Positions 25,570 through 33,530 of a stretch of DNA of 37,124 bases are shown here, piece by piece. Source of the stretch: Limimaricola litoreus (GTDB taxonomy: Bacteria > Pseudomonadota > Alphaproteobacteria > Rhodobacterales > Rhodobacteraceae); contig NZ_JAMYXC010000298.1 in NCBI RefSeq assembly GCF_024159025.1, positions 1 through 37,124 on the forward strand, given 5' to 3'. A program made the position numbers and the translations under genes. Below the pieces are notes generated by a model. It was not told the DNA's origin. It was given only the letters and a program-made list of their open reading frames with translations, and made no database searches. Positions within the stretch are counted from its first letter, which is position 1. Each line of letters opens with the position of its first letter.

Positions 25570-26552
25570 GCCCGGCGCTCCAATGTCTGGTCCAGAGGTG
25601 CGAAGTGGCACGCCGCGCGGTGGCCCGGCGCGACCTCGGCCAGCTCGGGACGGCTGGCGCAGACCGGCGCCGCGAAGGGGCAGCGCGAGGAAAAGCGGCA
25701 GCCCTCGGGCATCTGGCCGATGCTCGGCACCGAGCCCGGCACCGTCGAGAGGCGGCGGCGCGGGCCGGTGAGCGTCGGCACCGAGGCCATCAGCCCGATG
25801 GTGTAGGGGTGCTGCGGATCGTTGAAGATCGCCTCGGCAGGCCCGTATTCGACCACCTGCCCCGCATACATCACGGCGACGTCGGTCGCGATCTCGGCCA
25901 CCACGCCGAGGTCGTGGGTGATCATGATCGTGCCCATGCCGGTCTCGGCCTGCAGCTCGGCGATCAGATCGAGGATCTGCGCCTGCACTGTGACGTCGAG
26001 CGCGGTGGTCGGCTCGTCGGCGATCAGAAGCTCGGGGTCATTGGCCAGCGCCATGGCGATCATCACCCTTTGGCGCATGCCGCCCGACAGCTGGTGGGGA
26101 TATTCGTTCATCCGCTGCTCCGGTGCGGGGATGCCGACCCGGCGCAGCATCTCGACCGCGCGCTCGCGGGCCTTGGCCTTGCCGCATTTGCGGTGCTGCT
26201 CGACGGCCTCGGCGATCTGGTCGCCGATGCGGAAGGCCGGGTTGAGCGAGGTCATCGGCTCTTGGAAGATCATGGCCATGCGGTCGCCGCGCATTGCGGC
26301 GATGCGGTCGTGATCCGAGGGCGTGAAGCTGTCGCCGTCGAAGCGGATCTCGCCGGAGCCGAAGCGCACGGAGTCGCGCGGCAGAAGCCCCATCAGGGCC
26401 AGCGCGGTGACGCTCTTGCCGCAGCCCGACTCCCCGACGATGCAGAGCGTCTCGTTGCGCCCGACCCGGAACGAGATGCCCTCGACCACGTCCTGCGGCT
26501 GTCCACGAAACCGGAACTTCAGGTTCTCCACCTGCAGGAGCGGACTGTCCAT
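25566..26552 (-). CDS. Peptide-type ABC transporter ATP-binding protein (DppD-like)
   Basis: A 328-residue ATPase, first gene of the nine-gene operon. Walker A is GESGCGKSV near residue 40, the signature is [15 protein letters not shown] and Walker B is [12 protein letters not shown]. The C-terminal oligopeptide extension carries [14 protein letters not shown] and ACHF. The start at 26552 gives the normal N-terminus ([13 protein letters not shown]) and is preceded by GGGAGG 11 bases away; the open frame continues upstream for 42 codons without resembling the family. It works as a heterodimer with the DppF-like protein. Confidence 0.92.
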   Translation of the reverse strand: MDSPLLQVENLKFRFRGQPQDVVEGISFRVGRNETLCIVGESGCGKSVTALALMGLLPRDSVRFGSGEIRFDGDSFTPSDHDRIAAMRGDRMAMIFQEPMTSLNPAFRIGDQIAEAVEQHRKCGKAKARERAVEMLRRVGIPAPEQRMNEYPHQLSGGMRQRVMIAMALANDPELLIADEPTTALDVTVQAQILDLIAELQAETGMGTIMITHDLGVVAEIATDVAVMYAGQVVEYGPAEAIFNDPQHPYTIGLMASVPTLTGPRRRLSTVPGSVPSIGQMPEGCRFSSRCPFAAPVCASRPELAEVAPGHRAACHFAPLDQTLERRA

Positions 26553-26612
26553 ACCTCGGGGGCCTCCCTCATCCGCGACCCGATCCGGCACCATTGCCAA
26601 ACCCATCCGCAA

Positions 26613-26629
26613 ACCAATGCAGGATTGGT
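26613..26629. promoter_or_regulatory. Operator-like inverted repeat 1 of the peptide-transporter operon
   Basis: A perfect inverted repeat with 6-base arms (ACCAAT and ATTGGT) around GCAGG, 61 bases upstream of the DppD-like start. Short palindromes of this kind are typical GntR-family targets. The GntR/FCD protein at the end of the same operon is the likely binder. Confidence 0.5.
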
Positions 26630-26663
26630 GGCAAATCGATTGCGGTCTGGCAAGCCTGTAATT

Positions 26664-26678
26664 TTGGAAAATATCCAA
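26664..26678. promoter_or_regulatory. Operator-like inverted repeat 2 of the peptide-transporter operon
   Basis: A perfect inverted repeat with 5-base arms (TTGGA and TCCAA) and an AT-only 5-base spacer. Its centre lies 50 bases from that of the first repeat, near five helical turns, and the arms share the TTGG core, so a pair of sites for one regulator is possible. Confidence 0.4.
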
Positions 26679-27125
26679 GGCACAGCGGCTGCATCATATC
26701 GAGGCATGGGCCGGACCGGTTGGCGATTGGTTCGACACCGCGTGTTCGAGTACAGACCGGGACGGGGATGCCACATGGACATGCGGCCCAGGACTCCACC
26801 ATTGGTTGTGCCGGACATTCGACCGCCCTGCCCTGCCCCATGAGGCGGGGGGCAGCATCGGCGCTCCGAGCACCGGGCGGTGGCGCGGGACCTCAAGCGT
26901 TCCGCTTTCGGACGCCGTCGCACCACAAGCCTCGGGCGGCAATCTGGAATCCGGCCGGTTCCTTGCGCTGGCGGACACCGGGCGGCCGGTTGCGGGGCAG
27001 ATCAGACATGCCAGCGGAGAGTTGGCCGGAATGCCCCCCGCGATGGTCGGGCCTACAGACCCACGGCGCCTCCAACACCGTCACGAACAGCCCGGCTCAC
27101 CTTCCGGATGCGCCGGGCCCTGTGC

Positions 27126-27956
27126 TCAACGGCGCGGCAGGAAGGCCGCGTGGCGGTTCACGTCCTTGTAGAGGAGGTAGCGGAACGGCCCCGGCCCGCC
27201 CGCGTAGCAGGCCTGCGGGCAGAAGGCGCGCAGCCACATGAAATCGCCCGCCTCGACCTCGACCCAGTCGCGGTTGAGCTTGTAGACCGCCTTGCCCTCA
27301 AGCACGTAGAGCCCGTGCTCCATCACATGCGTCTCCTCGAAGGGAATGACGCCGCCGGGCTGAAAGGTGACGATGGTGACATGCATGTCATGGCGCAGGT
27401 CGGCGGGATCGACGAAGCGGGTCGTGGCCCAGCGGCCCTCGGTGTCCGGCATTTCCGTCGGCGTGACTTCGGCGTCGGAGCTGATGATCGGATCGGGGCG
27501 TCCCAGCCCCTCGACCGGCTCGTAGAGCTTGCGGATCCAGTGAAACCGCGCCGGCTCCGCGCCGCGGTTGCGCAGGCTCCACCCCTTCCCCGCCGGGAGA
27601 TAGGCAAAGCCCCCCTGCCCCAGCAGATGCGTCCGGCCGTCCAACGACAGCTCGACCGCGCCGCCGACCACGAAGATCACCCCTTCGACACCAGGCTCGG
27701 TCTCGCCCCGGTCGCTGCCGCCGCCAGGCCCGACCTCCATCACGTATTGCGAGAAGGTCTCGGCAAAGCCGGTGAGCGGGCGCGCGATCACCCACAGGCG
27801 CGTGTCGTCCCAGAACGGCAGGTAGCTGGTCGTGATGTCGCGCATCGTGCCCGCGGGCAACACGGCATAGCTTTCGGTGAAGACGGCGCGCCCGGTCATC
27901 AGCTCGGTCTGCGCCGGGTGCCCCCCGGCCTGTGCGAAATAGCTGCGCTCGGTCAT
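27126..27956 (-). CDS. (S)-ureidoglycine aminohydrolase (bicupin)
   Basis: A 276-residue double-cupin protein that converts (S)-ureidoglycine to (S)-ureidoglycolate and ammonia (EC 3.5.3.26), between allantoate and ureidoglycolate. The first cupin holds VEGVIFVVGGAVELSLDG and LLGQGGFAYLPAGKGW. The second holds the metal-site pattern FEETHVMEHGLYVLEGKAVYKL and QACYAGGPGPFRYLLYKDVN, characteristic of the AllE/UGHE family. AGGAG precedes the ATG at 27956. It is divergent from the allantoinase fusion gene, and ureidoglycolate lyase nearby takes its product. Confidence 0.9.
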   Translation of the reverse strand: MTERSYFAQAGGHPAQTELMTGRAVFTESYAVLPAGTMRDITTSYLPFWDDTRLWVIARPLTGFAETFSQYVMEVGPGGGSDRGETEPGVEGVIFVVGGAVELSLDGRTHLLGQGGFAYLPAGKGWSLRNRGAEPARFHWIRKLYEPVEGLGRPDPIISSDAEVTPTEMPDTEGRWATTRFVDPADLRHDMHVTIVTFQPGGVIPFEETHVMEHGLYVLEGKAVYKLNRDWVEVEAGDFMWLRAFCPQACYAGGPGPFRYLLYKDVNRHAAFLPRR

Positions 27957-28153
27957 GTCGATCTCCTGTGGGGTCGCGGGCCAGTCTCGCATGGTCCGGC
28001 GAGGCCGGGCTAGCACCGGAGCCCCGCAAGGTATTTCAGCCTGCGCTTGATAATCACGCAGTCTGTAGGCGAGACAGCTTCAAAATAAATCCGTGCAGCC
28101 GGGCGGACCAGCCGCCGCTATGTTGGCAGAGACAGAACAAGGAGACCCCCCGC

Positions 28154-29587
28154 GTGACCCGCTATCCCCGCGACATGATCGGCTACGGCGCCGAAACCCC
28201 CGATCCGAAATGGCCGAACGGCGCCAAGATCGCCGTGCAGATCGTGCTCAACTACGAAGAAGGCGGCGAGAACAACATCCTGCATGGCGACGCGGGCTCC
28301 GAGGCGTTTCTCTCCGAGATCGTGGGCGCCGCCCAGTGGCCCGGCCAGCGCCACTGGAACATGGAATCGATCTACGAATACGGCGCGCGCGCCGGGTTCT
28401 GGCGGCTGCACCGGATGCTCAAGGACCTCCCGGTCACCGTCTACGGCGTCGCCACCGCGCTGGCGCGCAGCCCCGAGCAGGTCGCGGCGATGAAGGAGGC
28501 GAACTGGGAGATCGCGTCGCACGGTCTGAAATGGATCGAGTACAAGGACGCCGACGAGGCGCATGAGCGCGCCGACATGGAAGAGGCGATCCGCCTGCAC
28601 ACCGAGGTCGTGGGCGAAGCCCCGCGCGGCTGGTACACGGGCCGCTCCTCGGACAACACGGTGCGGCTGGTGGCCGAGAACGGCTCCTTCGCCTATGCCG
28701 CCGACACCTATGCCGACGACCTGCCCTACTGGTCGCGCTTCGGCGATCGCGACCAGCTGATCGTGCCCTACACGCTCGACGCCAACGACATGCGCTTCGC
28801 CACGCCGCAGGGCTTCAACTCGGGCGACCAGTATTTCTCCTACCTCAAGGACAGCTTCGACTGCCTCTACGAGGAGGGGCTCGAGGGCGCGCCGAAGATG
28901 ATGTCGATCGGGCTGCATTGCCGCCTCGTCGGCCGTCCCGGCCGGGCGCAGGCTCTCAAGCGCTTTCTTGATTACGCGCGAGGGCATGAGGGCGTCTGGT
29001 TCGCCACGCGGCTCGAGATCGCCGAGCACTGGGCCGCGACCCACCCGCCGGTGGCGCGCGAGCGGCCCTCGGAGATGGACCGCGATAGCTTCTTGGCGCG
29101 CTTCGGCGGCATCTTCGAGCATTCGGCCTGGATCGCCGAGCGGGCGCATGACCTCGAGCTGGGCCCGGCGCATGACACCGCCGTGGGCCTGCACAACGCG
29201 CTCGCCCGCGCCTTCCGCTCGGCCAGCGACGAGGAACGGCTCGGCGTGCTGACCGCGCACCCCGATCTCGCGGGCAAGTTGGCCGCGGCCAAGCGGCTGA
29301 CGGCGGAGAGCACCGCCGAGCAGGCCAGCGCCGGGCTTGACGCGCTCACCGACGCGGAGCGCGCGCGCTTCACCGAGCTCAACGACGCCTATGTCGCCAA
29401 GTTCGGCTTTCCCTTCATCATCGCGGTGCGCGATCACGACAAGGCGGGCATCCTCGCGGCCTTCGAGGCACGCATCGACAACGACCGCGACACCGAGTTC
29501 GCCGAGGCCTGCCGGCAGGTCGAGCGGATCGCGCTGCACCGGCTGAAGGCGACCCTGTCTCCGGCCGGAGGCGGGGACCGGTCATGA
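28154..29587 (+). CDS. Bifunctional allantoinase (PuuE) - OHCU decarboxylase (UraD) fusion
   Basis: A 477-residue fusion of two purine-degradation enzymes. Residues 1-300 are PuuE, the metal-independent polysaccharide-deacetylase-type allantoinase (RYPRDMIGYG, IVLNYEEGGE, SIGLHCRLVGRPGR). Residues 308-465 are OHCU decarboxylase (FGGIFEHSAWIAERA, HPDLAGKLAAAKRLT, KFGFPFIIAVR), which makes (S)-allantoin from OHCU. The domain order is opposite to the order of reactions. OHCU decarboxylation yields allantoin, which the PuuE half then opens to allantoate, so the intermediate could pass between halves. The start is GTG at 28154 with GGAG nine bases upstream. The stop overlaps the next ATG. Confidence 0.93.
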   Translation: MTRYPRDMIGYGAETPDPKWPNGAKIAVQIVLNYEEGGENNILHGDAGSEAFLSEIVGAAQWPGQRHWNMESIYEYGARAGFWRLHRMLKDLPVTVYGVATALARSPEQVAAMKEANWEIASHGLKWIEYKDADEAHERADMEEAIRLHTEVVGEAPRGWYTGRSSDNTVRLVAENGSFAYAADTYADDLPYWSRFGDRDQLIVPYTLDANDMRFATPQGFNSGDQYFSYLKDSFDCLYEEGLEGAPKMMSIGLHCRLVGRPGRAQALKRFLDYARGHEGVWFATRLEIAEHWAATHPPVARERPSEMDRDSFLARFGGIFEHSAWIAERAHDLELGPAHDTAVGLHNALARAFRSASDEERLGVLTAHPDLAGKLAAAKRLTAESTAEQASAGLDALTDAERARFTELNDAYVAKFGFPFIIAVRDHDKAGILAAFEARIDNDRDTEFAEACRQVERIALHRLKATLSPAGGGDRS

Positions 29588-30072
29588 GCCGCGAGATCCG
29601 CACCGAGCCGCTGACGCGTGAGGCCTTCGCCCCCTTCGGCGACGTGATCGAGGCGGCAGGCCCGCCCGACAAGATCATCAACGAGGGGCTCTGCGGCCGG
29701 CATCACGATCTTGCCCGGCTCGATTTCGGGGAAGGTGGCCGCGCCGGAATCTCGGTCTTCGACGCCGAGCCGCGCGCGCTGCCCTACAAGCTTGACCTGC
29801 TGGAGCGGCACCCCGAGGGCAGCCAGGCCTTCCTGCCGCTCAGCCTCTCTGCCTTTCTCGTCATCGTGGCGCCCGACGACACAGGCCGCCCCGGCACGCC
29901 GCGGGCCTTCGTCACCACGCCGGGGCAGGGGGTCAATCTGCTTCGCAATACCTGGCACGGCGTGCTGACGCCGCTCGCGGCGCCGGGGCTCTTTGCCGTC
30001 GTCGACCGCATCGGTCTCGGCGCGAACCTGCAGGAGCACCGGCTCGACATGCCGTGGCAGATCACGGATTGA
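29584..30072 (+). CDS. allA: Ureidoglycolate lyase
   Basis: A 162-residue cupin-fold enzyme that splits (S)-ureidoglycolate into glyoxylate and urea (EC 4.3.2.3). The family pattern is clear: EAFAPFGDVIEA, the metal-site region FDAEPRALPYKLDLLERHPE, QAFLPLSLSAFLVIVAP and NTWHGVLTPL near the C-terminus. It overlaps the allantoinase fusion by four bases (ATGA), showing translational coupling, and completes the route from urate-derived compounds to glyoxylate when combined with the aminohydrolase on the other strand. Confidence 0.93.
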   Translation: MSREIRTEPLTREAFAPFGDVIEAAGPPDKIINEGLCGRHHDLARLDFGEGGRAGISVFDAEPRALPYKLDLLERHPEGSQAFLPLSLSAFLVIVAPDDTGRPGTPRAFVTTPGQGVNLLRNTWHGVLTPLAAPGLFAVVDRIGLGANLQEHRLDMPWQITD

Positions 30073-30085
30073 ACTCGAATGAGGC

Positions 30086-30113
30086 GCGATGGCCGGTTCT
30101 GACGGGCCATCGC
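30086..30113. terminator. Hairpin between convergent allA and HIU hydrolase genes
   Basis: A perfect 9-bp stem (GCGATGGCC and GGCCATCGC) with a 10-base loop lies in the 49-base gap between the convergent gene ends. There is no T-run, so it may be a weak bidirectional terminator or an mRNA end stabiliser. Confidence 0.5.
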
Positions 30114-30121
30114 CGACCGTC

Positions 30122-30475
30122 TCAGCTGCCGCGATAGGTCGAATAGCCAAACGGCGAGACCAGCAGCGGCACGTGGTAATGATCATCCTGCGACATGCCG
30201 AAGCGCAGCGGCACTTCATCCAGAAAGCGCGGGCTCTCGGGCGCCACGCCGCAGGTGTCGAGATAGTCCCCCACCGCGAAGACCAGCTCGTATGTCCCCG
30301 TTTCGAACTCGGCCTCGGGCAGGATCGGCGCATCCGTGCGCCCGTCCGCGTTGGTGACCATCTCCTTGATCACCCGCCGCGTTTCCCCCTCGATCCGGGC
30401 GAGCGTGATCCGCATTCCGGCCGCGGGGCAGCCGCGCGCGGCGTCGAGGACATGGGTGGTCAGGTATCCGGGCAT
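30122..30475 (-). CDS. uraH: 5-Hydroxyisourate hydrolase (transthyretin-like)
   Basis: A 117-residue transthyretin-related protein that hydrolyses 5-hydroxyisourate to OHCU (EC 3.5.2.17), the step before the UraD half of the nearby fusion. It has the family start TTHVLDAARGCPAAGM, active-site segments TNADGRTD and HYHVPLLVSPFGYSTY, and the diagnostic C-terminal YRGS. AAGGAG lies eight bases before the ATG at 30475. It converges with allA and is transcribed from the gene-free parS region. Confidence 0.94.
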   Translation of the reverse strand: MPGYLTTHVLDAARGCPAAGMRITLARIEGETRRVIKEMVTNADGRTDAPILPEAEFETGTYELVFAVGDYLDTCGVAPESPRFLDEVPLRFGMSQDDHYHVPLLVSPFGYSTYRGS

Positions 30476-30750
30476 TGGTCTGGCTCCTTGCAATCTCATC
30501 GGCCCCGGCGCTTGGGGGCAGCATTCCGCGTAGCCTAGCGCAGCCGGTCTCACCGGGAAAACCGCTGCCTGCGCTATGGGTCTTTCAACTTTCTGCCGGG
30601 CCTGTTCGGAGGGTGACACAGAGGGAAGAATGTTCGGCGCGCATCTCTCTTCGCAGCCGATAGCTGTGGTATGGGCTGCGCTTTCGGGTGTCGGGTTACG
30701 CATTGCAGGCATGATGCGGTTCGTTTCAAACATCTCGCCTGTGGTCAGAA

Positions 30751-30766
30751 GTTGACCGCGGTCAAC
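30751..30766. repeat. parS-like partition site 1
   Basis: GTTGACCGCGGTCAAC is a perfect 16-base palindrome fitting GTTNNNNGCNNNNAAC, the centromere consensus known for RepABC-type replicons. It lies about 260 bases beyond the parB stop, on the side away from parA. Confidence 0.75.
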
Positions 30767-30793
30767 CGCGGAGACTTGGAACACTTGCGAAGA

Positions 30794-30809
30794 GTTGGCC
30801 GCGGTCAAC
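30794..30809. repeat. parS-like partition site 2 (one mismatch in symmetry)
   Basis: GTTGGCCGCGGTCAAC differs from the first site at one position, so its palindrome is imperfect, but it still fits GTTNNNNGCNNNNAAC. It lies 43 bases from site 1. Confidence 0.7.
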
Positions 30810-30862
30810 CATGTGCATGGGCTAGAAGATGCAACAATGGTCGGGATCAATGAGCCCGGGCC

Positions 30863-30890
30863 GTCCGAGTTGACCGCGGTCAACTCGGAC
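30863..30890. repeat. parS-like partition site 3, extended to a 28-base perfect palindrome
   Basis: The same 16-base core as site 1 (30869-30884) is flanked on both sides by GTCCGA and its complement TCGGAC, giving an uninterrupted 28-base palindrome. It is the copy nearest the parB gene and 75 bases from site 2. Confidence 0.75.
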
Positions 30891-30956
30891 CATCCGGGCG
30901 GTAGGAACGACACGCGCATTCGCTCGAAGCATGCCCCGTCCTTGACCGGTGACAAG

Positions 30957-30981
30957 AAAACCCCTCCCGGGTCGGGAGGGG
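30957..30981 (-). terminator. Intrinsic terminator of the parA-parB operon
   Basis: A 9-bp perfect stem (CCCCTCCCG and CGGGAGGGG) with a 3-base loop is followed on the minus strand by TTTT and then CTTGTC. It lies about 48 bases after the parB stop. Confidence 0.75.
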
Positions 30982-31029
30982 CAGGGGCCAGCGCAGGGTC
31001 TGGTCGTCTGGGACCGAAACCGGGTCGTC

Positions 31030-32013
31030 TCAGTCCTGGGCGGTTTCGGCCTGCCATTCGGCATGCAGGCGGCGCAGCAGTGTCTCCGCTTCCGCTTCAA
31101 GCCAATCGCCGAAGGCAGGGTGGTCGCGCTTCGAGACTTTCAGGGAGATCGCCTTCGCATCGCCGCGCAGCTCCGCGACGGGTTTTCCATCGGCCAGGGA
31201 CAGCACCCTTCGGGCAGTCGCCGCAGGCAGCGCGGGGGGGGCTTCAGCGCGACGCAGCCGCGCGAAATGCGCTGTCAGATCGGCCAGCCGACGGTCCGAT
31301 CCAATGTCCTTCGACAGGACGGTCTCGGCCTCGGCCACCGGATCGGCCACGATATCCGCGCGCAGCAGATCGGCGAGGTCCATCCATTTGCGGCGGCCGC
31401 TTTCGGGCGCGGCGCCGATCAGCTCGATCAGCGGATAGGGCAGGGTGTCGGTCACGCTCTTCATCTTCGACAGCGCCGTCTTGTCGATGCCGAGGGCGGC
31501 AAGGATGATTTCGGTCGCGTAATTCGAGGCCCGCATGGCGGCGGCGAAGCTTGCTTTCTCGATGAAGCTCGGGTTGCGGCGCAGGTTGTTTTCCTGGCCT
31601 TGGGCCACGAGGGCCTCTTCCTCGTCCAGCGTGCGGATGATTGCCTTGGCCTTGATCCCGAGACCGGCCAGCGCGGCCAGCCTGCGCCGCCCGTAGACGA
31701 CCTTGAAATGGCCCGGCCGGTCGCGGGTGGGGCGCACGAGGATCGGCACCTGCTGCCCATGCTGCCGCATGCTCTCGCGCAGCGCGGCGATGCCCTCGTC
31801 CTCGATGCTCAGACGATCCGCCAGCGCGCTGCCCTCGATCCGGGCAGGATCGATCTCGCGGATCGAGTTGCTCAGAAGGTCATTGCCCATGATGCCCACC
31901 GGCCCGCGCCCGATCGCCTCGGGCATGTCGCGCCGCGCAGGCGTCTGGCGCGGCGCGGGGGAGGGGGCTTCGCTCGCCACGGGCTCGGTCTGAAAGATGT
32001 TCTTGCGTCCCAT
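31030..32013 (-). CDS. parB: Plasmid partition protein ParB (RepB-like)
   Basis: A 327-residue DNA-binding protein of the RepABC-associated ParB (RepB) family. The N-terminal MGRKNIFQ is the common start of that group. Residues 65-150 are the ParB/sulfiredoxin-like CTP-binding domain with YGRRRLAALAGLG (107-119) and ENNLRRNPSFIEKA, and the central part (150-210) is the helix-turn-helix region for parS recognition. The ATG at 32013 overlaps the parA stop (TGATG). It should bind the palindromes at 30751-30890 and load a partition complex that the ParA ATPase moves. Confidence 0.92.
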   Translation of the reverse strand: MGRKNIFQTEPVASEAPSPAPRQTPARRDMPEAIGRGPVGIMGNDLLSNSIREIDPARIEGSALADRLSIEDEGIAALRESMRQHGQQVPILVRPTRDRPGHFKVVYGRRRLAALAGLGIKAKAIIRTLDEEEALVAQGQENNLRRNPSFIEKASFAAAMRASNYATEIILAALGIDKTALSKMKSVTDTLPYPLIELIGAAPESGRRKWMDLADLLRADIVADPVAEAETVLSKDIGSDRRLADLTAHFARLRRAEAPPALPAATARRVLSLADGKPVAELRGDAKAISLKVSKRDHPAFGDWLEAEAETLLRRLHAEWQAETAQD

Positions 32014-33212
32014 CAGGCGGCCCTCCCCCATGCCTTGTGCAGCTCGCGCTCTAGTTCGGCGGAGACGAGGTTGATCGATTCCAGCGCCCGGTTCAGCGTC
32101 GCGCGGTTCACCTGCGCGCGGTCGATTTCGTAGATCGTGTCGCTGGTCAGCCCGGCGTCGGCGATGGCGGTCGATTTGAGGAAGGGCGAGGTCATCACCC
32201 GCCCCGGAAAGATGTTGCGCAGGAAAGCCGAGACCTGCGTCTGCGGCCCGTCCGTCGGCTCGTAGCGGCACAATAGGTAGCGCATGAAATCATAGTCGAA
32301 CTCGCCGCCCGCATTGGCGATCTGCGTCAGTGCAGAAGAGGCCATGGTCATGAACTGCGCGAGGCTGGCGACGTCGATCATGTTGGGGATCACCGGCACT
32401 ACGAGGCTGGTGGCCGCGGTCATCGCGGTCAGCGTCAGAAAACCGAGCTGCGGCGGGCAATCGACGAAGACGAGGTCGTAGCGATGGTCGACGGTGCTCA
32501 GGGCCGAGCGCAGCCGGGTATAGAAGGGCTCGGGGTCGCCGTGGCGCAGCGCCGTCGGGGTCTCGGTCTCGTATTCCGACAGGATCAGCCCGCCGGGGCA
32601 GAGGTCGAGCGAGGGAAAATGCGTTGGCCGGATCACCTGCTCCATGCCGATGCGCCCCTCGTCATAGCGCAACACGTCGTAGATGGTGCCGCGCTCGTAG
32701 AGATCGATCTCGGGGCGCAGCCCCATCAGCGTGCTGAGCGAGGCCTGCGGATCCATGTCGATGACGAGGACGCGGTACCCCTTGAGCGCGAAGCGCTGCG
32801 CGAGATGCACGGTGGAGGTGGATTTGCCCGAACCGCCCTTGAAGGTGATGGCGCAGATCACCTGCATCTGTTCGCCCTCGCGCCGTCCCGGAAGATAGGC
32901 CAGCGGGTTGCGCGCCTGTTTCGCCAGGGCTTCGCGGATCTCGATCAATTCCTGCGCCGTGTAGAGCTTGCGCCCGGTGGTGCCACCGGTGACTTCGGGG
33001 ATCTTGCCGTCGTGATGCAACTTGCGCAGGTTCGCGGTGGAGACTCCGAGCAGCTCGGCGGCTTCAGCCGAGGAAAAGGGCCGCAGTACCTTTTCGCTAT
33101 TGGGCGCGAGGTTGCGCAGGATGTGGCTGGACAGCTCGTTGGCCAGATCCTCCGCATCCGCGATCATGGTCTCATGGACGTTTCGCCCGTTTATCTCGAT
33201 CATCCCATGCAT
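32013..33212 (-). CDS. parA: Plasmid partition ATPase ParA (RepA-like, with N-terminal HTH)
   Basis: A 399-residue partition ATPase. Residues 46-92 are a MerR-like DNA-binding domain (FSSAEAAELLGVSTANLRKL), typical of the larger ParA proteins that repress their own operon. The deviant Walker A is KGGSGKST (125-132), with MDPQASLSTLMGL and LVFVDCPPQLG as the other nucleotide-site motifs. The ATG at 33212 is chosen because AGGAGG lies ten bases upstream; a second ATG at 33203 is possible. The gene is divergent from the replication initiator, with the origin between them. Confidence 0.93.
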   Translation of the reverse strand: MHGMIEINGRNVHETMIADAEDLANELSSHILRNLAPNSEKVLRPFSSAEAAELLGVSTANLRKLHHDGKIPEVTGGTTGRKLYTAQELIEIREALAKQARNPLAYLPGRREGEQMQVICAITFKGGSGKSTSTVHLAQRFALKGYRVLVIDMDPQASLSTLMGLRPEIDLYERGTIYDVLRYDEGRIGMEQVIRPTHFPSLDLCPGGLILSEYETETPTALRHGDPEPFYTRLRSALSTVDHRYDLVFVDCPPQLGFLTLTAMTAATSLVVPVIPNMIDVASLAQFMTMASSALTQIANAGGEFDYDFMRYLLCRYEPTDGPQTQVSAFLRNIFPGRVMTSPFLKSTAIADAGLTSDTIYEIDRAQVNRATLNRALESINLVSAELERELHKAWGRAA

Positions 33213-33282
33213 CGATGGTGAACCTCCTGCTCGGCTCCGCCTTCGGTAACGCAAGCATCGGCCCATGCGTCAAAAGCGGTTA

Positions 33283-33294
33283 CTTTTCGAAAAG
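33283..33294. promoter_or_regulatory. Candidate ParA operator
   Basis: CTTTTCGAAAAG is a perfect 12-base palindrome about 70 bases upstream of the parA start, close to a TTGACG element on the minus strand. Its place fits autorepression by the helix-turn-helix of ParA, but no binding evidence is available. Confidence 0.4.
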
Positions 33295-33428
33295 GGGATA
33301 CACGCAATCTCCATGTCCGCCGCATGGCTTTCGCGTTGGCAGGATTTCTCAAGGCATTTGTTGCTCCAGTGCCATAACAGTTCGCTTCAACCTGGTCGCA
33401 GTCTCGGACATTTGGGGGACAGAACGAC

Positions 33429-33437
33429 TTATCCACA
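33429..33437 (+). other. DnaA box in the replication origin
   Basis: TTATCCACA is an exact match to the bacterial DnaA-box consensus. It is followed within 40 bases by two copies of TGTTAAG (33456 and 33469), spaced 13 bases apart in AT-rich DNA, which may form the unwinding element. Confidence 0.75.
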
Positions 33438-33530
33438 GCCCCGGGAGTTAATAGGTGTTAAGACTCTGTGTTAAGGACGGCGTTGGCGCTGTATTCGTTT
33501 TTGCTATCAGTGACTTACATGTATCAACTA

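Larger units (their letters stand above)
26553..27125. other. Gene-free 573-base region upstream of the peptide-transporter operon
   Basis: No reading frame here looks like a protein on either strand. The part nearest the operon (26590-26700) is noticeably richer in A and T than its surroundings and holds two inverted repeats described separately, so it probably contains the operon promoter. The rest (26700-27125) is GC-rich and featureless to me; it may be decayed coding DNA. Confidence 0.5.
30476..30956. other. Gene-free region holding uraH control sequences and the parS cluster
   Basis: No gene is visible in these 481 bases. The first part (30476-30740) should hold the minus-strand promoter of the HIU hydrolase gene, though I cannot define its boxes. 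The second part holds three copies of a 16-base palindrome treated separately as partition sites. Confidence 0.5.

Noticed and set aside
26880-28013. Plus-strand frame covering the gene-free region and the aminohydrolase gene.
   Set aside because: Most of it is antisense to the ureidoglycine aminohydrolase, and the part in the gene-free region has no protein-like features or ribosome binding site.
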